Translations under genes and position numbers: made by a program | Source: Bdellovibrio sp. qaytius | Lineage (GTDB): Bacteria; Bdellovibrionota; Bdellovibrionia; Bdellovibrionales; Bdellovibrionaceae | Direction: 5' to 3' | DNA: 64,000 nucleotides | Assembly: GCA_004011035.1 (NCBI GenBank) | Contig: CP025734.1 | Span: 124,001-188,000 of the forward strand | Notes under the pieces: generated by a model | Told to the model about the DNA's origin: nothing | The model's input: only the letters and a program-made list of their open reading frames with translations | The model's database searches: none | In this document: one piece after another, positions 1-8,844 of the stretch | How the letters are laid out: every line of letters begins with the position of its first letter | How positions within the stretch are numbered: the first letter of the stretch is position 1

Positions 1-441
1 TACAACGCGAGCCATCGTTTGTTGGGGGTTAGATCCTGATTTTACACCGTTGGCCATAATCGTTAAGGCATCAACCATTTGGTTAACGAAGGCGGTGCAA
101 CGACGTTCATATAAATTTTTATAAACTAAAGGTAAAAGCTGAAAGCCCGCAATGCCAATTGATGATCCGAAGAAAGTTCCAAGCAATGTATTTGGCCAAA
201 CGAGCATAAAAAATAAAAGGCCCACGCCAACGCTTGAAAGTAATTGTAGACGAATTACTTTTTTTTCATCGACATCCATACCCATTAATTTCATATGTCT
301 CATGATTTCAGATTTTTTTGAAGCACCACTGCGGCCAAGTTTACCAAACAAAGTATCTGCGTACATATACACAGCAAAGAACACAGAAATTCCAAACAAT
401 GGAAACACTAACCATTCATGTCTGAGAAAACTCGTATCCAT
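1..441 (-). CDS. tadB: TadB-like Tad pilus inner-membrane platform protein (N-terminal part)
   Basis: Partial: the gene runs off the left edge of the window and 147 N-terminal residues are present. It starts at an ATG 12 bp downstream of the CpaE-CpaF fusion stop. Two hydrophobic stretches (about residues 10-30 and 70-100) are followed by a segment containing DALTIMANGVKSGSNPQQ, which is typical of the cytoplasmic F-domain of TadB/GspF-type proteins. In Tad systems TadB and TadC form the inner-membrane platform on which the CpaF ATPase acts. The gene order (flp, cpaB, cpaC, cpaF, then this) supports TadB rather than TadC. Confidence 0.85.
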   Translation of the reverse strand, partial: MDTSFLRHEWLVFPLFGISVFFAVYMYADTLFGKLGRSGASKKSEIMRHMKLMGMDVDEKKVIRLQLLSSVGVGLLFFMLVWPNTLLGTFFGSSIGIAGFQLLPLVYKNLYERRCTAFVNQMVDALTIMANGVKSGSNPQQTMARVV

Positions 442-453
442 GCTCTATCCTCA

Positions 454-2700
454 CTATCCCGCTTTTTTTGGCGGTGTAGTCGTTGTTGTAGCTGCAGGAG
501 TAGCTGTTGCAGGTGCACCAGATGCTCCAGGTCTTGCAGATTTTGCGGCATTTGCAGCAGCATTTGCAGTAACGACCTTGGCATCATTCGAGAAGATTTC
601 CATAGGAATGTTTCCACCCTTATCTTTAATCTCTTGAACAAATGAAGGCACAGTTCCTGTAGCTTGGAATTGACCAATAATTTTTCTATTTTTATCGTAG
701 CCAGTTTCTTTGTATCTAAAAATTTCAGCTAACGTAACAACATCACCTTGCATACCAACAACTTCGGTAATGCTGATAATTTTACGTGTACCATCAGACA
801 TACGAACGATCTGAATAATTAAATCGACCGCGCCGGCAATTTGTTCACGAATAGCGCGCATGGGTAAATCTAAACCTGACATCATAACTAGAGTTTCTAA
901 ACGGGCCAAACATTCACGTGGTGAATTGGCATGTGTCGTTGTCATTGAACCATCATGACCTGTATTCATGGCTTGAAGCATATCTAAAGCGGCGCCATCA
1001 CGCGTTTCTCCGACCACGATACGATCAGGACGCATACGTAAGGCATTCTTAATTAAATCACGAATCGTAACAGCGTTTGTACCTTCCATAGAAGGCGGGC
1101 GTGTTTCTAAACGCACAACGTGCTCTTGCATTAATTGTAATTCGGCAGCATCTTCCACTGTGATTACGCGCTCGTGTGCCGGAATCCAAGAAGAGATCAT
1201 ATTTAATAACGATGTTTTACCTGAACCAGTACCACCGCTGATAACAACGTTATATCCGTATTCAACAGATATGCGCATGAACTCAAGCATATTTTTATTA
1301 GCACTGCCGTAATCAAGATATTTTTCAGGATTGATTCCGCCCTTTTTAAATTTACGAATTGTTAAAGCGGGGCCATCAATTGATAAAGGTTCAATAACTG
1401 CATTCACACGCGAACCATCTTTAAGACGGGCATCTACGTAAGGAGTCGCATTGTTAATCTGACGACCAAGTGGCGTAACGATACGTTCGATAATTCGGCG
1501 TAAGTGATCATTTGATGTAAATTTAATTCCGCTAAGTTGAACCTTACCGGCTTTCTCGATAAAGATACGATTAGCGCCATTCACCATGATCTCTGAAATC
1601 GATGCGTCAGCTAACATATCTTCTAACGGGCCAAGACCTAAAGCTTCTTCTAGAACTTCTTTAGTTAATTTTTGGCGATCTTCACGCGATAAATCAGGTG
1701 CTTCTTTATCAACAATGCCAGAAATATCACGTTGAGTTTTTAAACGTAATTCTTTTTCTTTACTTTCGCCTTCGTTGGCTTCAGCTAAAATCTTTTTTAA
1801 ATCGATCGTACGAATTAATTCTGAATGCACACGAAGTTTTGTAACAATCCAAGGATCCATGCCCTTAGCAACTTCCGCACTATTAGCACCGGCAGTTGGA
1901 GTCGTCGAGGGAGCCAAAGAAGGTTTTGGTTTCTGCATGCTCTTAAGACGTTGTAGTGTTCCGCCAGAAAGTTTTCTGACGAAATCAAAATATGCCGAAG
2001 AAATCGGAGATTTAGGATTAGCTACCACAAATGGTTTTGATTGTGAAATCGAAGACATCGTCGTCGCTTCATCAGAAGGAATGATCGCCATCGGAGATAA
2101 ATTTAAATGTTGCGCAATCATTGCTGGTTGTAAACCGTTTGGTCCAACCTTATTTAAAATTAATTGAAACATTTCACGGGGAATAGATTGAGTCATTAAC
2201 TCGTTGATCATTCTTTGTGTTTGCTGAACCACTAAAATTTCTGGAGTGGCGATAATAGCGATAGCCGTAGCATCAGCTAAAATCGTGTTTTGCATTGGCC
2301 CTAATTCATTACCACAATCGACAATGATAAATTTAAAGCTGCGTGAAAAAAATTCGATTAATTTTGCTAAATTGTCTGGATTAACACTTAAAATTTCTTC
2401 TGGCCCACGTACGGCCCCTAAATACGAAAAGCCTGCTGGATGCTGAGTTACGATCTGTTGAATTGGAGTAGAATTCAAAGATGCAGTTGACGTTGCAAGT
2501 TCACGCAATGTTTTAAGTGGTTTTAAACCTGTAATGATATTTTGATCGCCCACACTTTTCGTGTCGCAATCAATTAAAAGAACCGGAGTTCTTAGTTCGG
2601 CCGTAATGGCCGCTGTTAAATTAGCAGCGAATACAGATTTACCGACGCCACCTTTACCGCCGACCACGGCGATTAATGCACAGTTTGAATTTATGGCCAC
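454..2700 (-). CDS. cpaF: CpaE-CpaF fusion: MinD-like ATPase joined to Tad pilus secretion ATPase
   Basis: One 748-aa frame holds two normally separate Tad proteins. Residues 1-250 are a ParA/MinD-like domain with deviant Walker A GGKGGVGKS (14-22) and a VDCGNELG segment, as in CpaE. A Pro/Ser/Thr linker of about 30 residues follows. Residues 285-690 are a CpaF/TadA secretion ATPase with Walker A SGGTGSGKTS near 487, an RIVVGETRDG Walker B region and a TTTHAN His box. The last 60 residues are Ala/Pro/Thr-rich. CpaE would place the machine and CpaF would drive pilus assembly, so the fusion ties positioning to the motor. No stop or frameshift separates the halves. It is the fifth or sixth gene of a minus-strand tad operon. 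Confidence 0.92.
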   Translation of the reverse strand: MAINSNCALIAVVGGKGGVGKSVFAANLTAAITAELRTPVLLIDCDTKSVGDQNIITGLKPLKTLRELATSTASLNSTPIQQIVTQHPAGFSYLGAVRGPEEILSVNPDNLAKLIEFFSRSFKFIIVDCGNELGPMQNTILADATAIAIIATPEILVVQQTQRMINELMTQSIPREMFQLILNKVGPNGLQPAMIAQHLNLSPMAIIPSDEATTMSSISQSKPFVVANPKSPISSAYFDFVRKLSGGTLQRLKSMQKPKPSLAPSTTPTAGANSAEVAKGMDPWIVTKLRVHSELIRTIDLKKILAEANEGESKEKELRLKTQRDISGIVDKEAPDLSREDRQKLTKEVLEEALGLGPLEDMLADASISEIMVNGANRIFIEKAGKVQLSGIKFTSNDHLRRIIERIVTPLGRQINNATPYVDARLKDGSRVNAVIEPLSIDGPALTIRKFKKGGINPEKYLDYGSANKNMLEFMRISVEYGYNVVISGGTGSGKTSLLNMISSWIPAHERVITVEDAAELQLMQEHVVRLETRPPSMEGTNAVTIRDLIKNALRMRPDRIVVGETRDGAALDMLQAMNTGHDGSMTTTHANSPRECLARLETLVMMSGLDLPMRAIREQIAGAVDLIIQIVRMSDGTRKIISITEVVGMQGDVVTLAEIFRYKETGYDKNRKIIGQFQATGTVPSFVQEIKDKGGNIPMEIFSNDAKVVTANAAANAAKSARPGASGAPATATPAATTTTTPPKKAG

Positions 2701-2737
2701 AAATACTCCTTTGCGGGCGGACGGCTAGTCCTATTAA

Positions 2738-4369
2738 CTAATCTTTAAATCTAAATTTCTTTTTCACTTGTTCAACACCAGCACTTGCAGAAGATTTAAT
2801 AATTGGTGTTACGAACAAGACATAGTTACTTGAATTTTTTGTAAAACTTTTTCCGTGATTTAAAGTGACGATTGCACCAGCGCCAGTAGGGCCACCGAAT
2901 TGATTTTCACTTTTCTTAGAAATGATACCGGCAATTGCAGCACTTTGACGGCTGCGGATAGAAACTTTCGTCGTCACATTCGTGGTCGGTGAGAACGATA
3001 AGCCTTGCGCGCCGTTTGGTGTTTGCGCCTGAGTGGCTACAGTGATTCCTGTTTCAACTAGTTCAGAACGTTCTGATTTAATTGTAGGTGAGCTTAAAGT
3101 TAAAGATAAATTGAACTGTTGAGTATTAAATGCACCGCCGGCAACAGTTGTAGTACCGTTATTCACACTAAATCCACGCGTTAAGCTAGCAGATGGAGTC
3201 TTATCTTGTGTAAGTAACGAAGCTGTATCTAGTAAGCGCACATAACCGTGAGTTCTGGCCCAGTTTAATTTTGGTAATAAATTATCAACAATCGATGCAA
3301 GTTCACTGATGCTTCCAGGCGCATTGGCTTGCCCTTGAGTTTGCGCTTCACCTAAATTACGAAGTGAGGGTGAAAAAGTAAAATTAAAACTTTTTAAATA
3401 ACGTTCAGCATATTCAACAACGTGAATTACGACTTGAATCATTTTTGGTGGTGGTTCAACTTTATCTTCAGCTTTACGAACTTGAATTAAATTAATGACG
3501 TAAGCACCAACATCAGTTTGTGGTTTACGATCGGCCATCGTCACGTTACGTAAATTTTCTTGGCCTTTTTCGGTCACGATATCTGGTAAGTATAAAAGTA
3601 CCACATCATTAATTCTATTTTTTTCTTCAACAGAATTGACGAAGCCTTCAAGTTTAATAAAATCACCAATTGAAGACACCGTAATTTCAGGATTGTTAAT
3701 ATCACGGGCGATGTATTCAACAATTTTCTTTTTTGCTAAAGGGCTTAGTGAAACTAAACTAGAAATATTACTTGCGCCACCTTCAGCAAATTGCCCGATG
3801 ACCTGACCAATACGTTTTAAGTCTTTAGGTAATAAAACAAAACCATCTAAGATGATTCTGTTATTTACGATTTTATATTCGATACCTTCGATATCGGCCA
3901 GTAAGGCTTGAATTTCACGTAATGTTTTTTCGATAGTTTGGTCACGAATATCAACGCGTAACTCAACTAAAATTTGTCCGGTTTTTTTGTTGTGAATAGT
4001 CACAATACCGTTACCAACTTTTGTTGGTAAAATTCTAAAAGTGTCAGTGCCTTTAATGCGCTGTAAATCTAACAACTCAACGCCGCCGCCTTTGTAGGTT
4101 AACGGCAATTCAGGAATAGAAATTTCTTCGTCGTGTTTCATGCCAGCGATTAAATTTAAATGACGACGAATTCTTTTTTTGTTGGGTTCAGCATTTAAAA
4201 GTTTAACGGCTGTACCGCCACCTTCTTCGGCCTCTTCGTAAACAAGTTTTTCGGTAGGTGCGTTCGGTGGTGGAGCGGGCGGAGTAGACTGTGCATGAGC
4301 AAAGATAGACGTAAAAACAAACGTGAAAAATAAAATAAAATTTAAACGTGTTCGTACGCTTTTTTGCAT
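2738..4369 (-). CDS. cpaC: CpaC/RcpA-type Tad pilus secretin
   Basis: Outer-membrane secretin for the Tad pilus, 543 aa from the chosen ATG, which gives a clean signal peptide (MQKSVRTRLNFILFF.. ending near AHAQ) and sits 4 bp after the cpaB stop. A longer frame from 4405 would overlap cpaB by 32 bp and lacks a ribosome-binding site. After a Pro-rich segment come an N-terminal domain with an ILVELRVDIRD-like stretch, BON-like modules (about 150-270) and a C-terminal secretin domain with YVLFVTPII near the end. The usual VPxLxxIPxLGxLF motif of secretins is not visible; the segment in its place reads GAIVTLNHGKSF. Family assignment rests on domain order and operon position. Confidence 0.85.
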   Translation of the reverse strand: MQKSVRTRLNFILFFTFVFTSIFAHAQSTPPAPPPNAPTEKLVYEEAEEGGGTAVKLLNAEPNKKRIRRHLNLIAGMKHDEEISIPELPLTYKGGGVELLDLQRIKGTDTFRILPTKVGNGIVTIHNKKTGQILVELRVDIRDQTIEKTLREIQALLADIEGIEYKIVNNRIILDGFVLLPKDLKRIGQVIGQFAEGGASNISSLVSLSPLAKKKIVEYIARDINNPEITVSSIGDFIKLEGFVNSVEEKNRINDVVLLYLPDIVTEKGQENLRNVTMADRKPQTDVGAYVINLIQVRKAEDKVEPPPKMIQVVIHVVEYAERYLKSFNFTFSPSLRNLGEAQTQGQANAPGSISELASIVDNLLPKLNWARTHGYVRLLDTASLLTQDKTPSASLTRGFSVNNGTTTVAGGAFNTQQFNLSLTLSSPTIKSERSELVETGITVATQAQTPNGAQGLSFSPTTNVTTKVSIRSRQSAAIAGIISKKSENQFGGPTGAGAIVTLNHGKSFTKNSSNYVLFVTPIIKSSASAGVEQVKKKFRFKD

Positions 4370-4373
4370 GCCC

Positions 4374-5255
4374 CTACTTGCCTGGAGAAATACCCCCAGC
4401 TCCATTAATTAAGTTTGGCTGAGTTGGCGAAGAAAAGCCACTGGACTGCAAAGTACCTTGGCCCATTGTCTGGTTGATCGCTTTTTGCTGAATGCTTTCA
4501 GCCGTAGAAGACGGAAGTCTAGGTACTTGTTTGCGATCGTGTGGATTTCTAAGTAAGAAAAATAAACTGCTTGGGTTAGTTGATACGAGATACACTAAGT
4601 CTTGTGCATCGCCCGAATTAACTTCGATTGTGACGTTACCGTATTTAGTGTCGCCAGTTAAAGTTGTTTGAATTAAACCTCGACCAGACGGATCTTTTTC
4701 AATCGTACGCGGAATCGTGTTATTTAAATTTACACCAGTTGCTAAGATAATAATATCTTGCATTAGCATAACCACTTCGCGTTTTTGCGAAGCGCCTTTA
4801 CCAGTATCAACAACCGCATAAATATCTACGCGATCACCTGGGCGGATTAATCCACCATTGGCGCGCGTTGGATCAACCGGAATAGTCACAGCACGTTTAT
4901 TCGGTGAAACCTGAATCGCCATACCTGTATCTGGGCCTGGCTCTAAAACTTTATTCTTAGTTAATGTCTGACCTTTTTTAATCGGGATAGCAGCTACAGT
5001 ACCAACAACATCAGGAATATCATTGAAGGCATCTGGTTCTACATCGCTTTTATATTTTTCAACAACTTCTAAAACGTTGTCATAGATCGTATCAAGATCA
5101 CGAATGTCTTCTTTCGCAACGACAACACGAGTTTTTGCACCAAGCTGTTTATCAACTTCTGCTTTTTTCTCTTGGGAATAAGTGTATAGCATGAATGTTG
5201 CAAAAATTCCTGCTCCTAATGATATCCATAAATTTTTTGATTCATTTGGTCCCAT
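4374..5255 (-). CDS. cpaB: CpaB/RcpC-type pilus assembly protein (SAF domain)
   Basis: 293 aa with an N-terminal membrane anchor (about residues 9-27), then a SAF-type domain beginning VVVAKEDIRDLDTI and a conserved RPGDRVDIYAVVDTG segment typical of CpaB. CpaB is periplasmic and helps the CpaC secretin assemble. It lies between the pseudopilin genes and cpaC, with gaps of 12 and 4 bp, so the genes are probably co-transcribed. The C-terminal 40 residues are Gln/Ser/Gly-rich and probably disordered. Confidence 0.88.
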   Translation of the reverse strand: MGPNESKNLWISLGAGIFATFMLYTYSQEKKAEVDKQLGAKTRVVVAKEDIRDLDTIYDNVLEVVEKYKSDVEPDAFNDIPDVVGTVAAIPIKKGQTLTKNKVLEPGPDTGMAIQVSPNKRAVTIPVDPTRANGGLIRPGDRVDIYAVVDTGKGASQKREVVMLMQDIIILATGVNLNNTIPRTIEKDPSGRGLIQTTLTGDTKYGNVTIEVNSGDAQDLVYLVSTNPSSLFFLLRNPHDRKQVPRLPSSTAESIQQKAINQTMGQGTLQSSGFSSPTQPNLINGAGGISPGK

Positions 5256-5267
5256 GATGTTCCCTAC

Positions 5268-5798
5268 CTACTTAGTACAATCGGCATTTAAACAGATTCC
5301 ATAAACGGTCTTGATCCATATTTCTGCAGTTGTGGGTGTATCTCTAGACTGAGGTATGAATAAAGAATTTGCGCTCCAGATACCATCACTGCCTTTATCG
5401 GCATACTTATGGCTAGATTCTTGAATGTTAATGTTGGCGGTGAAGGTTACTGGACGAACGGTTGCTGGCCAAATGTCTCGTTGCTCTGTCGGAACATTAC
5501 CATCTTGAATTGTGCCGTGAACGCGGTTTTGCGCTTTTTTATAATTAATTTTGTATTCAGCGCCAGGGCGAAAATACATTAAGTTCGAACGAAAACGAAA
5601 AGTTTCTAATGTGTAATTGTAAGAAGCAATTGAATTTAGAATTCCAGAATGAATAGCTCCGAAAAATCCTAACGAAAAATTAAATAAAATCACGATCATA
5701 AATAAAACAGGAATAGACTCAACTAAAGCCATTCCACGTTCGGTTTTTTTAAAGGTGCGGCCGGCTGAGGTGCGTTTAGTTTTAAACATCGCTAGCAC
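5268..5798 (-). CDS. TadE-like pseudopilin
   Basis: 176 aa. Near the N terminus a basic stretch is followed by ERGMALVESIPVLFMIVILF, the Glu-containing hydrophobic segment typical of TadE/TadG-family minor pilins processed by a prepilin peptidase. The start shown is GTG, overlapping the preceding gene by 7 bp with GGAAG upstream; an ATG nine bases further in (5789) is equally possible. The rest of the protein is periplasmic with two Cys near the C terminus (GICLNADCTK). It probably acts as a minor pilus subunit or assembly factor. Confidence 0.75.
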   Translation of the reverse strand: MLAMFKTKRTSAGRTFKKTERGMALVESIPVLFMIVILFNFSLGFFGAIHSGILNSIASYNYTLETFRFRSNLMYFRPGAEYKINYKKAQNRVHGTIQDGNVPTEQRDIWPATVRPVTFTANINIQESSHKYADKGSDGIWSANSLFIPQSRDTPTTAEIWIKTVYGICLNADCTK

Positions 5799-6499
5799 CC
5801 ATTGTCTTCCATCGGAGAATAAGCTGAATCAGCAGATCCCGATAAAGACTTCCAGGCTGTGGCTTGTGAGCCGCCATTTTCTTCAGGCATAACTTTTACA
5901 CCTTGAGAAAATCTATTTTTATAAAACTCAAGACACTCTTGTGTAGACGGGTGGCGAAATAAAAGTCCGCGAATAGGAAATTTAAATTCAGCAGGAGACT
6001 CGGTCACTTTTCCTAAAAAAGGAATTGTTAAACCGCTCAATAATTTTAATTCAATACTAGATTCAACACCAATCCATGGATGACGGACTTCGCCTCCAGG
6101 TTCGGCCGCATTTGTTTTATCAATAGCGCCATCTTTTTTCTTCATCATATCTGAAATATCACCCACAAAAAAATCATCTTTTTCAGTGCTCTTAGGCATT
6201 TTAAACCAAGGTGAATCAGAACCATTTCCTGTTAATAACGGAAACGCAGCTGTTAGATTATTATATTTAGTTTCGCCAGCTTTAACAGAGTCTTCAGCTG
6301 TTTTGTTACCGACGGCATGAGCGCGCGCTGCAGACCAAACAATGTACTGTGCGATTTCAACTGTGGTTAAAGCGAATGTTAAGGCAAAAATTAAAACACC
6401 AGCACCAATAACCATAGTGAATGCGAATAAAAATTCAGCGGTCATAAAACCAGATTGGTTGTTTGGTATTTGTTTAAGCTGTTTCATGCGGTCTTTCAC
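5792..6499 (-). CDS. TadE/TadG-like pseudopilin
   Basis: 235 aa. The sequence NNQSGFMTAEFLFAFTMVIG at residues 13-32 is a class III prepilin-like cleavage site followed by a hydrophobic helix with Glu at mature position about 5. A GTG start overlaps the stop of the gene before by four bases (GTGA), which indicates translational coupling. The remainder is a periplasmic domain with a C-terminal Cys and no recognised motif. By position it is a minor pilin or assembly factor of the Tad pilus. Confidence 0.72.
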   Translation of the reverse strand: MKDRMKQLKQIPNNQSGFMTAEFLFAFTMVIGAGVLIFALTFALTTVEIAQYIVWSAARAHAVGNKTAEDSVKAGETKYNNLTAAFPLLTGNGSDSPWFKMPKSTEKDDFFVGDISDMMKKKDGAIDKTNAAEPGGEVRHPWIGVESSIELKLLSGLTIPFLGKVTESPAEFKFPIRGLLFRHPSTQECLEFYKNRFSQGVKVMPEENGGSQATAWKSLSGSADSAYSPMEDNGC

Positions 6500-6816
6500 A
6501 GTTTGCTCGGGTCTGAACTTAAAGCTCGGCTAATTGAGTTCGGATGACATTGCGAAAGATTTTGTTTTTTCTTATTAGCGCCTAAGCCTTCGCAAGATTC
6601 ACGAAAGGTTCCAAAACCAGTCATGTTGCGCATGCTTTTAACAGGTCCGCTAAAAAGTTTTTGAATCATTTTTTTTTCTTTGACGACTCCGGTGACGTAT
6701 AAAAAAGTTCCGATCAGCAGAGCCATAAGTAGAATAGCTTCAATAGCAAATTGCCCACGTTGATTACGTAGGCTCTTTAGAGACTTAGTCTTTCTTTTCC
6801 CACGGTACGCGTTCAC
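6496..6816 (-). CDS. Small pseudopilin-like protein
   Basis: I place the start at GTG 6816 because a GGGAGG ribosome-binding site lies five bases upstream (complement of 6822-6827); the longer frame from 6852 has no such site. The product is 106 aa with NQRGQFAIEAILLMALLIG, a pilin-like cleavage region and hydrophobic helix with the conserved Glu. A basic segment follows and a polar C terminus contains two Cys (SCEGLG, LSQCHP). The gene overlaps the end of the Flp-like frame by 32 bp. It is probably another minor pilin of the Tad locus. Confidence 0.7.
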   Translation of the reverse strand: MNAYRGKRKTKSLKSLRNQRGQFAIEAILLMALLIGTFLYVTGVVKEKKMIQKLFSGPVKSMRNMTGFGTFRESCEGLGANKKKQNLSQCHPNSISRALSSDPSKL

Positions 6817-6991
6817 TGTCGCCTCCCGAGTTTGGATAAGGTTTGAAGCCACTGCCTGTCGATAGCTGCGTTTCTACACGAGCTCCTAATTTGACGCTTC
6901 CTTTGTTGAAGCCATCTTTAGGCGCTTTTAACAAAGCGGGCATCAAAACGAGCCCGGCCAATGCTAAAAGTACGACATATTCTATCGTCAT
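6785..6991 (-). CDS. Flp-like small protein with no leader peptide
   Basis: 68 aa, beginning MTIEYVVLLALAGLVLMPAL, which matches the mature start of a Flp/TadE pilin (hydrophobic helix with Glu near position 5). No leader precedes it: an in-frame TAA lies two codons upstream of the ATG. No good ribosome-binding site is visible; the ATG is 7 bp after the flp stop, so translation may be coupled. It may be inserted in the membrane without prepilin peptidase processing, or the start may have been lost. The C-terminal half is polar. Confidence 0.6.
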   Translation of the reverse strand: MTIEYVVLLALAGLVLMPALLKAPKDGFNKGSVKLGARVETQLSTGSGFKPYPNSGGDSERVPWEKKD

Positions 6992-6998
6992 AAATTAA

Positions 6999-7199
6999 TT
7001 ACTTAACTGACTGTTCAACAGAAGTATCGATGCTTGTACCAAGTTTTTCAGTCGTAGCAGATAACTTCTCTTTAATTTTAGGACCAAACATCATTACGAT
7101 ACCAACAACAACGGCAACTAATAAGATGTACTCAGTAGCACCTTGACCGCGGTTATTTTTTAAAGATTTTGTCGTAAATTTTCTTAATGAAGTTAGCAT
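6999..7199 (-). CDS. flp: Flp pilin, main Tad pilus subunit
   Basis: 66 aa with NNRGQGATEYILLVAVVVG (residues 15-33): a basic leader ending in Gly, then the Glu-Tyr pair and hydrophobic helix of Flp-type IVb pilins. Cleavage is expected after the GQG segment. An AAGGGG ribosome-binding site precedes the ATG. It is the first gene of the minus-strand tad operon, so it is likely the most strongly expressed. The prepilin peptidase (CpaA/TadV) is not in the window. Confidence 0.9.
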   Translation of the reverse strand: MLTSLRKFTTKSLKNNRGQGATEYILLVAVVVGIVMMFGPKIKEKLSATTEKLGTSIDTSVEQSVK

Positions 7200-7212
7200 T
7201 TTATTTTCCCCT

Positions 7213-7240
7213 TAATTACGTGTTCTATTACGTTTTACAA
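7213..7240 (-). promoter_or_regulatory. Possible promoter of the flp-tad operon
   Basis: On the minus strand TTGTAA (complement of 7235-7240) is followed after 16 bases by TAATTA (complement of 7213-7218), a weak sigma70-like pair just upstream of the flp ribosome-binding site. This is pattern matching only. Confidence 0.25.
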
Positions 7241-7263
7241 GGGTTTTATCGACTTAAATTAAG

Positions 7264-7284
7264 AAAAACTTAACTGGTATTAAG
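7264..7284 (-). terminator. Weak terminator after the membrane protein gene
   Basis: On the minus strand CTTAA and TTAAG form a 5-bp stem around a 6-base loop, followed by TTTTT. It lies right after the stop of the 7287-8723 gene and before flp. The stem is short and AT-rich, so termination may be partial. Confidence 0.35.
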
Positions 7285-7286
7285 GC

Positions 7287-8723
7287 TTATTTCCTCTCGA
7301 AAAGAGCATAACCATTGTCTTCCATGATGAACGTCCAATTTTGAGACGTTTGAAGAGCAGAAACTAGGGCTTTTGCCTTTTCGGTAACAACAAAATCAAT
7401 GCGATGCTGGTTTAGTAAGGCTTCAGCCTGGCCATTGATATTGTTCATCATGCGAACGTAATCGGTGTAGGTCGAGTCAGAATAAATGATATTTCGGGTA
7501 TCAATAAAAATTTGATTGTGTTGGCTGTAGATTAAAAATGATCCCAAAAGCCAACTGTTAAAAACACGTTTACCCGTTGATTGGTTTAAATAATCGGCGA
7601 TACGAAAAGTTGTCGTGTAATCATATTTATGTGAATAACGCTTAGGTAAGTCTAAGCGATAATTTTCGCTGTAAGATGAAAACATAAATAAGCCCATAAA
7701 AACTAAAGTCGTTGTGATAGCCCGATTGGCGATAATTTGTTTTAAAGTTGGTTTAAGCGAAAAGCCGTTTACGCAATTGGCGTCAGCTAATTGTCTACCC
7801 CAATAAAGCGGCAAAACAGAAAACAGTAAAGGCAAACTTCTGACTGCGGCAACAGCTGAAAGTAAAAATACAAAAAACGAAGATGTTAACAAAGTCTGAA
7901 GTTTCTTTTTCTTATGAGCAAAAAAAGTAACCAATGACAGAGTGAGTATGAAAAAAATCATTTCAAAAGAGATTTCACCTTTTTCAAAAAACGAAAGAGG
8001 CTGCCATTCTGTGATACGAAGTTTAGAAACTACAGCCGTTTGTAAAACATAACTATAAATCCCTACACCCCAAGGGTTGATGAATGTAGCACCAATACAT
8101 AAAGCAAAAAATGTGGCGTTCTGTTTGAAATCAACCCGACTTCTATTTTTTACTGTTTGCCAAAAAATGTGATAAGCCAAAAGGGTTAAGAACAACAGAA
8201 ATGATCCGTGCAAGTTCGTCCATAATATTAATAAGGCTAAGGTTTTGAATTTATATTTATAAATTTTATCAGATTCGATCAATTCAAAGATCATCGGCAC
8301 AAAAGCTAAAACTAATAAAGCCGGTCGATCGACGATCAGCATACTTAAACCGCTGATACTGATCACTAACGGAAGCCAATTTTTTTTATGCAACAAATGG
8401 GGATAACGAAGCAACCAATACGAAACGATCCAAACCGGAACTAAGCGATGTAATAGAAAAATACTTTCGATGGCAAAGTTAGCATCTAAAAAATAATAGA
8501 ACAGGCTGCTTAACCATGGATAGGCAAGAGCTTCAGTTTGGTTAAATGAGTAGGCATCATGAATATAAACTGTGCCCTGGCGCATAATTTGTCGGCCTTC
8601 GGCAATCCAAACAGCTAAATCACCGTAAGAAAACGGCATTAACATGGCAAACAGAAATGTGAGTGCCAGAAAAAAGAAGAAATAAAATTTAAATTCTTCA
8701 GATTGCAGTTTTGTGTCGAGCAT
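7287..8723 (-). CDS. Polytopic membrane protein, possible GT-C-type glycosyltransferase
   Basis: 478 aa with about ten hydrophobic spans and a soluble C-terminal segment. The region after the first span (DLAVWIAEGRQIMRQG, then HDAYSFN and YPWLSSLFYYF) resembles the start of bacterial membrane proteins of the dolichyl-phosphate-mannosyltransferase-like type, where an acidic residue follows the first helix. I choose the ATG at 8723; a TTG lies one codon earlier. Function is a guess: transfer of a sugar from a lipid carrier, perhaps to a surface component. It is transcribed toward flp but separated from it by a weak terminator. Confidence 0.5.
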   Translation of the reverse strand: MLDTKLQSEEFKFYFFFFLALTFLFAMLMPFSYGDLAVWIAEGRQIMRQGTVYIHDAYSFNQTEALAYPWLSSLFYYFLDANFAIESIFLLHRLVPVWIVSYWLLRYPHLLHKKNWLPLVISISGLSMLIVDRPALLVLAFVPMIFELIESDKIYKYKFKTLALLILWTNLHGSFLLFLTLLAYHIFWQTVKNRSRVDFKQNATFFALCIGATFINPWGVGIYSYVLQTAVVSKLRITEWQPLSFFEKGEISFEMIFFILTLSLVTFFAHKKKKLQTLLTSSFFVFLLSAVAAVRSLPLLFSVLPLYWGRQLADANCVNGFSLKPTLKQIIANRAITTTLVFMGLFMFSSYSENYRLDLPKRYSHKYDYTTTFRIADYLNQSTGKRVFNSWLLGSFLIYSQHNQIFIDTRNIIYSDSTYTDYVRMMNNINGQAEALLNQHRIDFVVTEKAKALVSALQTSQNWTFIMEDNGYALFERK

Positions 8724-8844
8724 CAATTAAAATTCTAATTAATATTTTGAATTTAAACACTAATTTACTACCCAGACCTACGCCTAGAATACAGAATAAA
8801 TACTACTATGACTGGGCTAAAGATTTAATATTGATGAATTGACG

